DNA from: Thermoflexales bacterium
Lineage (GTDB): Bacteria; Chloroflexota; Anaerolineae; J036; Brachytrichaceae
DNA: 10,258 bases
Assembly: GCA_017998555.1 (NCBI GenBank)
Contig: JAGOCU010000051.1
Coordinates: 1 to 10,258 of the forward strand
Reading direction: 5' to 3'
In this document: positions 1 through 5,994 of the stretch, in pieces
Layout of the letters: each line of letters opens with the position of its first letter
Position numbering within the stretch: position 1 is the first letter of the stretch
Notes under the pieces: generated by a model
Database searches by the model: none
Told to the model about the DNA's origin: nothing
What the model saw: the letters and a program-made list of their open reading frames with translations, nothing else
Translations under genes and position numbers: made by a program

Positions 1-968
1 GGCGTGCGGGCGCCGGCGCCCAGGGCGGCATAGACCGCCCGCTCGAGCCGATCCGCCGCCTCCGGCCGCGCCCAGTGGTGGCGCAGCAGAAGCGCGGCGC
101 TCAGGATTGCCCCGGCCGGGTTGGCCAGACCCTTGCCGGCGATGTCGGGGGCGCTGCCGTGCACGGGCTCGGCAATCGCGACGCCGTTCCCGATGTTGAG
201 AGCTGGCGCGACGCCCATCCCGCCGCCCCACATGCTGGCCAGATCGCTCAGGATGTCGCCAAAGAGGTTGGTCGTTACGATCACGTCAAACTGTTGCGGG
301 CGGGCCCCGATCTGCAGCGCGGCTGTGTCGACCAGGAGCTCGTTGATCGCGACCTCGGGGTAGGCGGCCGCTTCGGCTCGGACCGCGTCGCGGAATACCC
401 CGTCGGTAAGCGGCAGCACGTTGGCCTTATGGACAATGGTGAGCCGCTTTCGGCGCTGGCGGGCATGCTCGAGCGCGACCCGCCCGATCCGGGCTGAGGC
501 CGCATGGGTGATCACCCGCTCGGCGATGGCCTCGTCGCCTCGCTGATATTCCCGTTGGACATACAGCCCTTCGGTGTTCTCGCGCACGATCAGCAGATCG
601 GCTGGCGAGACGCCGGAGGGCAACACGCCGCCCACGCCGCTTCCGGCGATGCGCAGCCCGACATCCCGGGTGGGGCGCAGATTGGCGTACAAGTCGAACG
701 CCTGGCGCATCTGCAGGATCGGGCTGCGATAGCCCTCGACCTTGCGGCTGGGCGACGAGGTCGCTCCAAAGAGGGCGGCCCCGCACGCGCTGATCGCGGC
801 TTGAGTCGCCTCGGGGAAAGCATTCCCGACCCGGGTGAAGCACTCCCAGCCGGCGTCGGCGTCGACGGTCTCCAGATCGGGCGCGACCCGGCGCAGGGCT
901 TCGACCGCGCAGGGGATGACTTCGCGGCCGACGCCGTCGCCGGGGATGACACACAGTTTGAGGCTCAT
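1..968 (-). CDS. NAD-dependent isocitrate/homoisocitrate/3-isopropylmalate dehydrogenase family protein (3' end beyond window)
   Basis: Beta-decarboxylating dehydrogenase that oxidises a 2-hydroxy-3-carboxy acid with NAD and releases CO2. ATG at 968 on the minus strand; 322 codons are visible. The frame runs off the left edge at GARTP, so probably only about 15-25 C-terminal residues are missing. Visible motifs: N-terminal IPGDGVG (residues 8-14); substrate arginines R88, R98 and R129; catalytic Y136 in RENTEGLYV and K181 in HKANVLPLTDG; metal-ligand aspartates D214, D238 and D242 within NLFGDILSDLAS. The cofactor loop HGSAPDIAGK carries D275-I276, the NAD-type pair, rather than the K-Y pair of NADP enzymes. 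ATSSPSRKVEGY and HKANVLPLTDG look most like homoisocitrate dehydrogenase. However, the specificity segment (residues 80-87, YRSPILQM) lacks the Arg of Thermus homoisocitrate dehydrogenase, so the substrate is left open. The start overlaps the stop of the upstream membrane-protein gene (ATGA), indicating co-translation. Confidence 0.9.
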   Translation of the reverse strand, partial: MSLKLCVIPGDGVGREVIPCAVEALRRVAPDLETVDADAGWECFTRVGNAFPEATQAAISACGAALFGATSSPSRKVEGYRSPILQMRQAFDLYANLRPTRDVGLRIAGSGVGGVLPSGVSPADLLIVRENTEGLYVQREYQRGDEAIAERVITHAASARIGRVALEHARQRRKRLTIVHKANVLPLTDGVFRDAVRAEAAAYPEVAINELLVDTAALQIGARPQQFDVIVTTNLFGDILSDLASMWGGGMGVAPALNIGNGVAIAEPVHGSAPDIAGKGLANPAGAILSAALLLRHHWARPEAADRLERAVYAALGAGART

Positions 969-2095
969 TTCAGCGGTTTGTTCCCGGATGGATGACTAGC
1001 GTCCAGCAGTTTCTGGCGCCGGAAGACATACACCCGGATGTAGATGAACAGCCCAAGATCGATCAGGGCGTAGATGGCGACGACGAACTGCTGCTCGAAG
1101 AAGGCAAAAATGTTGACGACGCACAGCGATAGGATGAGCGAGGTTTGCATCCAGTACAAGCCGCGCTGCCGCCGGCGCAGTACAAAGAGCGCAACCCCGG
1201 CGAGCATCAGCAGGCTGGTGATTGTGTTGAGTAGCACATTCAGCAGGTCAGAAGACAGGTCAAGCGGCGACGATCGGTACAGGCCGTAGGCGGCAAGGAA
1301 CTGGCGCAGGCTGTCTGCCGTGTCGGGCGACATGAAGCGCAGGATCGCGCTTCCGGTGAAGGCGACCATCGAGGCTACGGCCCGGAGCGTCAGAATCACG
1401 ATGAGCGAGTTCGTGAAGAACGCGGCATGGCGTTCAAAATACGCCTGAAGCGGGATCTCGATCCGGTTGATCAACTGCTCCCACCAGTGCCGGCCCGGCC
1501 GAACTGCCTCGCTCTCGGCAAAGGCCAGCAGCGCCTCGGCGAGGGCGACGTAGTCGGGATCCTTGGCCTGGGTCTTGACCCGGTTGATGACCGCGAAGAG
1601 ATCGGCTCGTTGGTGTTCAAAAGGATTCGCTTCGAGCAGCGATTCCGCATCTTCGAGCGCCGCGCACATCAATTCGCGATCGGAAAGCGCGTCCTGCCGG
1701 CGGGTGAGGAGGTAATAGACGAGCGCGACTGCCAGAAAGCACACGTAGATGATTGGCGCAGCCGCCCGGAAGAAGTAGTTGTTGTCAGAGGTGATGAACT
1801 TGCCGACTTCGTCGATGAACAGGCCAATCCCAAGGCCGGCAAGGATTGCGCCGATGCGGTTGACCGAGGGCGAGGCGTAGACCAACATCAGCAGGGCGGC
1901 CACGACCAGTGCAAGGCCTCCCCACAGCAAGTGCGCGATGTGCAAACCACTTCCACCCAGTTGCGGGTACCTGGCCAGGTCGAGGAACACCCGAGTCAAG
2001 ATCACCGAAGCCCCAAAGCTGATCAGCACGTAGAGCAGCAAAGTCGGGGCCGACCGGCGCCGAATCAAACGGGGCAGGCTGGGCAAACGCTTCAT
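965..2095 (-). CDS. Uncharacterised multi-span membrane protein in the sdh operon
   Basis: 376-residue integral membrane protein; I recognise it as a conserved hypothetical but know no function. Predicted membrane segments lie at about residues 17-38, 52-73, 80-98, 112-131, 226-250, 283-306, 315-335 and 337-356. They are split by a soluble helical stretch (about 132-215) rich in charged residues. Two features stand out. H52 and H55 sit at the start of the second segment (LHIAHLLWGG). A motif at 91-107 (GLFIDEVGKFITSDNNY) has acidic residues D95-E96 and K99 at the membrane edge. From memory, a similar motif occurs in unnamed actinobacterial and Chloroflexota membrane proteins. The start at 2095 has no convincing Shine-Dalgarno, and a 5-bp hairpin abuts it. 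The stop TGA overlaps the next start by 4 nt, so it is probably translated with the dehydrogenase. No cofactor-binding motif or transporter signature was seen. Confidence 0.85.
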   Translation of the reverse strand: MKRLPSLPRLIRRRSAPTLLLYVLISFGASVILTRVFLDLARYPQLGGSGLHIAHLLWGGLALVVAALLMLVYASPSVNRIGAILAGLGIGLFIDEVGKFITSDNNYFFRAAAPIIYVCFLAVALVYYLLTRRQDALSDRELMCAALEDAESLLEANPFEHQRADLFAVINRVKTQAKDPDYVALAEALLAFAESEAVRPGRHWWEQLINRIEIPLQAYFERHAAFFTNSLIVILTLRAVASMVAFTGSAILRFMSPDTADSLRQFLAAYGLYRSSPLDLSSDLLNVLLNTITSLLMLAGVALFVLRRRQRGLYWMQTSLILSLCVVNIFAFFEQQFVVAIYALIDLGLFIYIRVYVFRRQKLLDASHPSGNKPLK

Positions 2096-2110
2096 GTTGC
2101 CAGAAGCAAC
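2096..2110 (-). promoter_or_regulatory. Small hairpin abutting the start codon of the membrane-protein gene
   Basis: On the minus strand the 15 bases immediately before the ATG at 2095 read GTTGC-TTCTG-GCAAC, a perfect 5-bp stem with a 5-nt loop. No AGGAG-like ribosome site is visible in front of this gene, so the hairpin occupies the place where one would be expected. A role in limiting or coupling translation is inference. A 5-bp stem can also occur by chance. Confidence 0.35.
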
Positions 2111-2193
2111 AAGCCCGCCAAAGACTCCGGCGAAATCACAATCCCCGCGCGAAGCGCGGGGATTGTGATTTCGCCGGACATCTTGGCGGACTT
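2111..2193 (-). repeat. 83-nt long inverted repeat / hairpin between sdhB and the membrane-protein gene
   Basis: Two 40-nt arms (2111-2150 and 2154-2193) flank a 3-nt loop (2151-2153, gaa on the plus strand). The inner 25 bp (2126-2150 with 2154-2178) are perfectly complementary. The outer 15 nt match except for five positions, and as minus-strand RNA two of those become G-U pairs and one an A-U pair, leaving only two mismatches. The repeat begins on the first base after the sdhB stop codon (TAA, 2194-2196). No uridine run follows on the minus strand, so a classical intrinsic terminator is not obvious. Possible roles are an RNase III-type processing site, a transcript-stabilising 3' structure, a partial terminator, or a small dispersed intergenic repeat. 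Which of these applies is inference. Confidence 0.85.
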
Positions 2194-2907
2194 TTAGGCG
2201 ATCACGCCGGTGCGCAGGGCTTCCTTGACCTCGCCAATGGCTTTGGTCACCTGGATCCCGCGCGGGCAGGCCTCGGTGCAGTTGAAGACGGTCCGACAGC
2301 GCCAGATGCCGTCCGGCTCATTTAGCACGGCCAGGCGATCCTCGGCGGCCTGATCGCGCGTGTCGAAGATGAAGCGATGGGCCTGGACGATGGCGGCCGG
2401 GCCGACATACTCGCCGCGGGCCCAGAACGACGGGCAGCTCGTTGTGCAGCACGCGCACAGGATGCACTTGGTTGTGTCGTCAAAGCGCGCGCGGTCCTCG
2501 GGCGACTGCAGCCGCTCGCGCGGGCCCGGCTCGGAGTCGTTGACCAGGAACGGCATGACCGCGCGATAGTGGGCCATGAACGGTTCCATATCGACAATCA
2601 TGTCCTTGATGACCGGCAGGCCGAGGATGGGCTCGATCATGATCGCGCCCTTGCCGGTCTTCATTTCGTCATCGACAAAGACCTTGCAGGCCAGACGATT
2701 GCGGCCGTTGATCCGCATCGCATCGCTGCCGCACACGCCGTGGGCGCAGCTCCGCCGGAGCGAGAGTGTGCCGTCCTGGGTCCACTTCACCTCGTGCAGC
2801 GCATCCAGCACGCGGTCCTTGGGCTCCATATCGAGCTCGTACTCTTTCCAGTACGGCTTCTTGTCTGTCTCCGGGTTGAATCGTTTGATTTTGAGGCGGA
2901 CATTCAT
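2194..2907 (-). CDS. sdhB: Succinate dehydrogenase iron-sulfur subunit
   Basis: 237-residue iron-sulfur subunit of complex II. It passes electrons from the flavin of SdhA to quinone at the membrane anchors. The N-terminal ferredoxin domain holds the 2Fe-2S site: C54, C59, D62 (aspartate in place of the third cysteine, as in E. coli) and C74. The C-terminal domain holds the 4Fe-4S ligands C148, C151, C154 and C214, and the 3Fe-4S ligands C158, C204 and C210, in CILCACCTTSCP and CRTVFNCTEACP. Length and motifs are complete. The start at 2907 (MNVRLKIKRFNPETD) matches the family N-terminus and has AAGG 9-12 nt upstream. The frame stays open to 3081, but that extension would encode the sdhA-sdhB hairpin and the 3' end of sdhA, so it is not used. 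It is the last of the sdhCDAB genes. Confidence 0.97.
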   Translation of the reverse strand: MNVRLKIKRFNPETDKKPYWKEYELDMEPKDRVLDALHEVKWTQDGTLSLRRSCAHGVCGSDAMRINGRNRLACKVFVDDEMKTGKGAIMIEPILGLPVIKDMIVDMEPFMAHYRAVMPFLVNDSEPGPRERLQSPEDRARFDDTTKCILCACCTTSCPSFWARGEYVGPAAIVQAHRFIFDTRDQAAEDRLAVLNEPDGIWRCRTVFNCTEACPRGIQVTKAIGEVKEALRTGVIA

Positions 2908-2919
2908 GGTGTTTGCCTT
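2908..2919 (-). promoter_or_regulatory. sdhB ribosome-binding leader identical to that of sdhA
   Basis: Directly before the sdhB ATG the minus strand reads AAGGCAAACACC. The same 12 bases plus ATG precede sdhA (4779-4790). AAGG is the likely Shine-Dalgarno core, 8 nt from the start codon. The identity ends exactly at the start codon on one side and at AAGG on the other. This fixes the sdhB start at 2907 rather than at the upstream in-frame ATG at 3081. Confidence 0.65.
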
Positions 2920-2941
2920 ACTTCCAACAAGATCAGTTTTC

Positions 2942-2992
2942 GGAGGCGATTTCCCCGCCCCGGCGTACGCCGGGGCGGGGGCCGTCGCCTCC
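2942..2992 (-). repeat. GC-rich hairpin between sdhA and sdhB
   Basis: An outer 8-bp stem (ggaggcga 2942-2949 with tcgcctcc 2985-2992) encloses a 28-nt perfect palindrome (ccccgccccggcgt 2953-2966 with acgccggggcgggg 2967-2980). Between them is an internal loop of 3 and 4 nt. It lies 10 nt after the sdhA stop and about 23 nt before the sdhB Shine-Dalgarno. No uridine run follows it on the minus strand. It probably acts as an intra-operon stabiliser, processing or attenuation structure, or is a dispersed palindromic repeat. The function is inferred. Confidence 0.75.
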
Positions 2993-3002
2993 AAAGTGGT
3001 TC

Positions 3003-4778
3003 CTAGTATTTTCGTTCTTCGGGCTTGAACCGAGTGATGACGACGGGTTTGTGCTTGATCTCGATCTTGCCGTTCTTCCACACGAAGGTGTGTTTGAGGA
3101 AGTTGGCGTCATCCCGCTTGGGGAAGTCCTCGCGGAAATGCCCGCCCCGGCTTTCCTGGCGGGCCAGAGCCGAATATGCAGTGACCTCGGCCAGGTCGAG
3201 CAGCGCGCCAAGCTCCCACACTTCCATCAGGTCGGTGTTCCAGCGCATGCCCTTGTCCTGCACCCGGATCTTCTTGTAGCGCTCCTGCAGCTCGTGGATG
3301 TGGTCGATGGCGGTCTGGATGCCGGGGCCCGTCCGATACACGCCGACGTTGTCATCCATCATGATCTGCAGGCTCTTGCGGATCTTGGAAGGCTCCTCGG
3401 TGCCCTCGCCGTTGCGCAGGCCGTCAATCTGGTTCTGGGCGTATGTCGCGGCGCCAGCCTTGTCGATCTCGCGGAAGGACGCCTTCGCGCAATACTCGGC
3501 CATCTTGATTCCGCCGCGCTTGCCAAATACGACCAGGTCGACCAGCGAATTGGTGCCCAGGCGGTTTGCGCCGTGCACGCTCACGCAGGCGACCTCGCCC
3601 GCGGCATACAGACCCTCGATCAGGCGGCCGGTCTCGTCGGCCAGCACTTCGGCATCGTTGTTGGTCGGGATGCCCCCCATCGCATAGTGGGCGGTGGGCT
3701 GGATGGGCACCGGCTGAGTCATCGGGTCGACGCCCTGATACACCCGGGCGAACTCGATAATGTCGGGGAGCTTCTGCTCCATGTATTCGGCCGTGACGCG
3801 GCGCGGGTTGCCGTCGGCGGCGAAGTACTTGTTGATTTCCTCGGGCCGGAAATCGAGATACACGTAGTCCTTGCCATCGACGCCCCGGCCTTCCCGAATC
3901 TCCTTGTAGATGTAGCGGCTGCAGATGTCGCGCGGGGCCAGATCCTTGAGGGTCGGCATGTAGCGCTCCATGAAGCGTTCGCCCTTGCCGTTGAGGAACA
4001 CCGCGCCTTCGCCGCGGGCCGCTTCAGACAGCAGAATGCCCAGCTTGTAGACGCCGGTCGGGTGGAACTGGAAGAATTCCATGTCCTCGAGCGGCAGGTG
4101 CCGGCGCAGCACCGCGGCCGGCGCGTCGCCGGTCAGCGAGTGCGCGTTCGAGGTCACCTTCCACATCTTGCCAAACCCGCCCGTGGCCAGCAGGGTGCCC
4201 TTGCTGTGAAAGACATGCAGCTCGCCGGTGTCCAGGCATACGGCCACGATGCCGTTGCACTTGCCATCGGCGATGAGCAGGTCGATCATCTGGAACTCGT
4301 CGAAGAACTGGACCTTTTGCTTGATGCAGTTCTGGTAAAGCGTCTGCAGGATCATGTGCCCGGTGCGGTCGGCGGCGTGACAGGCGCGCTGCACGGCCTG
4401 TTTGGTCTCGTTGTTGGTGTGGCCGCCAAACCGCCGCTGGCTGATCTTGCCGTCGGGCGTGCGGTCAAAGGGCAGGCCCATGTGCTCAAGGTCGATGACG
4501 GCGTCGATGGCGTCGCGGCACATGATGTCGACCGCGTCCTGGTCGCACAGGAAGTCGCCGCCCTTGACCGTGTCATAGGCGTGCCACTCCCACTTGTCGG
4601 GCTCCATGTTGCCGAGCGCGGCCGAAATGCCGCCCTGGGCGGTGCCGGTGTGCGAGCGCGTCGGATAGAGCTTGGAGATCACGGCGGTCTTTACGCTCTT
4701 GCTGGCGTGCAAGGCGGCCATGAGGCCGGCTCCGCCGGCGCCCACGACGAGCGCGTCAAACTGATGATGGTGAACCAT
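3003..4778 (-). CDS. sdhA: Succinate dehydrogenase flavoprotein subunit
   Basis: 591-residue catalytic subunit of complex II. It oxidises succinate to fumarate in the cytoplasm and passes electrons via FAD to SdhB. Visible: Rossmann FAD motif VVGAGGAGLMAA (11-22); RSHTGTAQGG (41-50) with H43 as the covalent FAD attachment; FHPTG (238-242) with active-site H239; RGEGAVFLNGKGERFMERY (255-273); catalytic R283 in APRDICSR; substrate H364 in PTAHYAMGG; GANRLGTNSLVD (403-414) with R406. Length is normal for the family. Sequence flavour (DKWEWHAYDTVKGGD, LPLEDMEFFQFHPTG) is like actinobacterial/Chloroflexota SdhA. One oddity: the conserved TGDG segment reads TGDA and the following R-x-G reads R-R-H (217-228). 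The start at 4778 follows a clear AAGG leader. Stop TAG is at 3003-3005. Confidence 0.97.
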   Translation of the reverse strand: MVHHHQFDALVVGAGGAGLMAALHASKSVKTAVISKLYPTRSHTGTAQGGISAALGNMEPDKWEWHAYDTVKGGDFLCDQDAVDIMCRDAIDAVIDLEHMGLPFDRTPDGKISQRRFGGHTNNETKQAVQRACHAADRTGHMILQTLYQNCIKQKVQFFDEFQMIDLLIADGKCNGIVAVCLDTGELHVFHSKGTLLATGGFGKMWKVTSNAHSLTGDAPAAVLRRHLPLEDMEFFQFHPTGVYKLGILLSEAARGEGAVFLNGKGERFMERYMPTLKDLAPRDICSRYIYKEIREGRGVDGKDYVYLDFRPEEINKYFAADGNPRRVTAEYMEQKLPDIIEFARVYQGVDPMTQPVPIQPTAHYAMGGIPTNNDAEVLADETGRLIEGLYAAGEVACVSVHGANRLGTNSLVDLVVFGKRGGIKMAEYCAKASFREIDKAGAATYAQNQIDGLRNGEGTEEPSKIRKSLQIMMDDNVGVYRTGPGIQTAIDHIHELQERYKKIRVQDKGMRWNTDLMEVWELGALLDLAEVTAYSALARQESRGGHFREDFPKRDDANFLKHTFVWKNGKIEIKHKPVVITRFKPEERKY

Positions 4779-4790
4779 GGTGTTTGCCTT
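4779..4790 (-). promoter_or_regulatory. sdhA ribosome-binding leader identical to that of sdhB
   Basis: The minus strand reads AAGGCAAACACC immediately before the sdhA ATG, with AAGG as the likely Shine-Dalgarno core. This 12-mer plus the start codon is repeated exactly in front of sdhB (2908-2919). Shared initiation leaders may help equal translation of the two soluble subunits, which is inference. Confidence 0.65.
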
Positions 4791-4795
4791 GTGTC

Positions 4796-4818
4796 GCGGC
4801 GCCCGTCAGGCGCGCCGC
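4796..4818 (-). repeat. Short GC-rich inverted repeat between sdhD and sdhA
   Basis: gcggcgcc (4796-4803) can pair with ggcg-cg-ccgc (4809-4818), with a 2-nt bulge and a 5-nt loop. It lies in the 47-nt gap after the sdhD stop and just upstream of the sdhA leader. It is weaker than the two other intra-operon hairpins and could be chance in such GC-rich DNA. It is listed because all three wider gaps of the operon carry a hairpin. Confidence 0.4.
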
Positions 4819-4825
4819 CGTTGGT

Positions 4826-5281
4826 TTATCGCTTGAGCGGAGACGCGCCCATGAACAGCGCAATAGCCCCGAGAAGGGTCAGGACGATGATGAGGACGCC
4901 GGCGACGAGCAGCGCGCCGCGATAGATGCCCCGCGCGTGCAGGTAGTCGTAGGCGACCTGGCGAAAGCCGTTCAAACCGTGGCCCATGGCGAGGATCAGC
5001 AGGATCAGGTAGTACACCCGCCAGGCGATTTGCTCAACCGTCACCGGCTGTCCCGTCAGCCCCCAGCGCAGTTCGGTGTCGGCGACCTTGAGGTTGTGGG
5101 TGCCGACCAGCAGGTGTTGCAGACCGAAATGCGAAATGGCAAAGAAGACCAGGGCGAGCCCGCTGTAGCGCATGAAAATCCAAAGCGCGCGCTCGTAGTT
5201 GTTGCGGGCAACCGGGAAGGGCTTGACCCGGCGCACGGTGGTAGCCGCAGTAGCGGGGGCGGGGTGGGTGGTCGTTGTCAT
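4826..5281 (-). CDS. sdhD: Succinate dehydrogenase membrane anchor subunit D
   Basis: 151-residue hydrophobic anchor of complex II with three predicted membrane helices (about 35-59, 86-108, 120-146) after a Thr/Ala-rich N-terminus. The key segment GHGLNGFRQVAYDYL (100-114) has H101 followed by D112-Y113. The His-to-Asp-Tyr spacing is the same as in E. coli SdhD (H71, D82-Y83), where these residues contribute to the heme and quinone site. Order and size fit the second anchor of an sdhCDAB operon. The start at 5281 has GGAGG 9 nt upstream, inside the end of sdhC, and only one base separates it from the sdhC stop, so the anchors are translationally coupled. Sequence conservation in this family is low, so the assignment rests on context plus the H-D-Y motif. 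Confidence 0.9.
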   Translation of the reverse strand: MTTTTHPAPATAATTVRRVKPFPVARNNYERALWIFMRYSGLALVFFAISHFGLQHLLVGTHNLKVADTELRWGLTGQPVTVEQIAWRVYYLILLILAMGHGLNGFRQVAYDYLHARGIYRGALLVAGVLIIVLTLLGAIALFMGASPLKR

Positions 5282-5282
5282 G

Positions 5283-5699
5283 TTATTTGACCTCCGACAG
5301 GCCCTTGATCGTGTAGCCGATCATGACTGCGAGCCAGGGCAGCGTGACCACGGCCGTGATGATGAGCGCGTAGCGGGTGGCCACTTTCTGGCGCGTCCAC
5401 AGTTCGGGCTTGAGCTCAAATATCGCGATGCGGGTGCCATTGATGGCGTGATAGATCAGGCAGGCCGCGAGCGCCAACTCGCCGAGGGCGAACACGGGCG
5501 TCTTGTACAGGTTCAGCATCGCCTCGTGCAGGGGCGGATTGAAGAACGCCATGCTCATGCCAAAGATGTGCAGCACCAGAAAGAGCAGCACGCCGAGCCC
5601 GCTGACGCGATGGGCGATCCACATCAAGTGGTTCTCGCCGCCGCGGTACCGCAGGCCTTCACGAACGGTCGTAACGAGGGGGGTAAATACGTTTTGCAT
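5283..5699 (-). CDS. sdhC: Succinate dehydrogenase cytochrome b556 anchor subunit C
   Basis: 138-residue heme-binding anchor of complex II with three predicted helices (about 31-52, 68-90, 108-132). The first helix begins with the signature HRVSGLGVLLFLVLHIFG (30-47); H30, R31 and S33 lie in the usual quinone-pocket motif. YHAINGTRIAIFEL (83-96) contains H84, the expected axial heme ligand, followed by the G-x-R motif. I placed the start at 5699 (MQNVFTPLVTTVREGLRYRG) because it gives the normal family length. The frame is open up to 6044, but that extension is Arg/Pro-rich, unlike SdhC, and runs through the divergent promoter region. There is no obvious Shine-Dalgarno before this ATG. It is the first gene of the operon. 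Confidence 0.93.
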   Translation of the reverse strand: MQNVFTPLVTTVREGLRYRGGENHLMWIAHRVSGLGVLLFLVLHIFGMSMAFFNPPLHEAMLNLYKTPVFALGELALAACLIYHAINGTRIAIFELKPELWTRQKVATRYALIITAVVTLPWLAVMIGYTIKGLSEVK

Positions 5700-5751
5700 A
5701 GTCTTGATGAGGAACGAGATCGGGGGCCAAATCCGCCAGCATACGGTGGAA

Positions 5752-5776
5752 AGTATATCGCCCTTTCGGGCCGAAA
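5752..5776 (-). promoter_or_regulatory. Possible sdh operon promoter and operator-like palindrome
   Basis: On the minus strand TATACT (5757-5752) is a fair -10 hexamer about 50 nt before sdhC. No good -35 exists at 16-18 nt (GGTTTT or GGGTTT). The palindrome TTTCGG-C-CCGAAA (5764-5776) lies just upstream, where the spacer and -35 would be. A weak -35 with an overlapping dyad is compatible with an activator or repressor site, but this is inference. The dyad could be chance. Confidence 0.3.
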
Positions 5777-5994
5777 ACCCGCCACCGACTTCCAGCGCGA
5801 TACGCCGCGGCCCTTCCGGTGTTGCGGGTCCCGGACGCCAGGCCATCGCGTCCGACGCCGCGTTTGCGGGCGCGCGTCGGATCGCGGGTTGAAGACTCGA
5901 CGCTGGCACCGGTCGCGCGGGCATCTTCACCGCGCAAAGGCGCTTGGCAGAATCGGGTCTGGGCAGCCGGCACCGATCACACTTGCGCCGGATG

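Noticed and set aside
75..995. Several plus- and minus-strand open frames of 120-175 codons
   Set aside because: All lie over the dehydrogenase gene, whose frame is intact and full of family motifs.
1427..2197. 256-codon plus-strand open frame
   Set aside because: Antisense to the membrane-protein gene and running through the long inverted repeat; no hydrophobic core or motif.
2908..3081. In-frame upstream extension of sdhB to an ATG at 3081
   Set aside because: It would encode the GC hairpin and overlap the 3' end of sdhA. SdhB proteins begin near MNVRLKIKRFNPE, and the shared AAGG leader marks ATG 2907.
2913..4925. 670-codon open frame on the plus strand opposite sdhA
   Set aside because: It is the antisense shadow of sdhA. 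The opposite strand has full catalytic and FAD motifs, whereas this frame shows no recognisable domain and is an expected by-product of high GC3.
5851..5881. Inverted repeat tccgacgc / gcgtcgga with a 15-nt loop
   Set aside because: Eight-bp stem in very GC-rich DNA with a long loop and no uridine tract; not distinguishable from chance.
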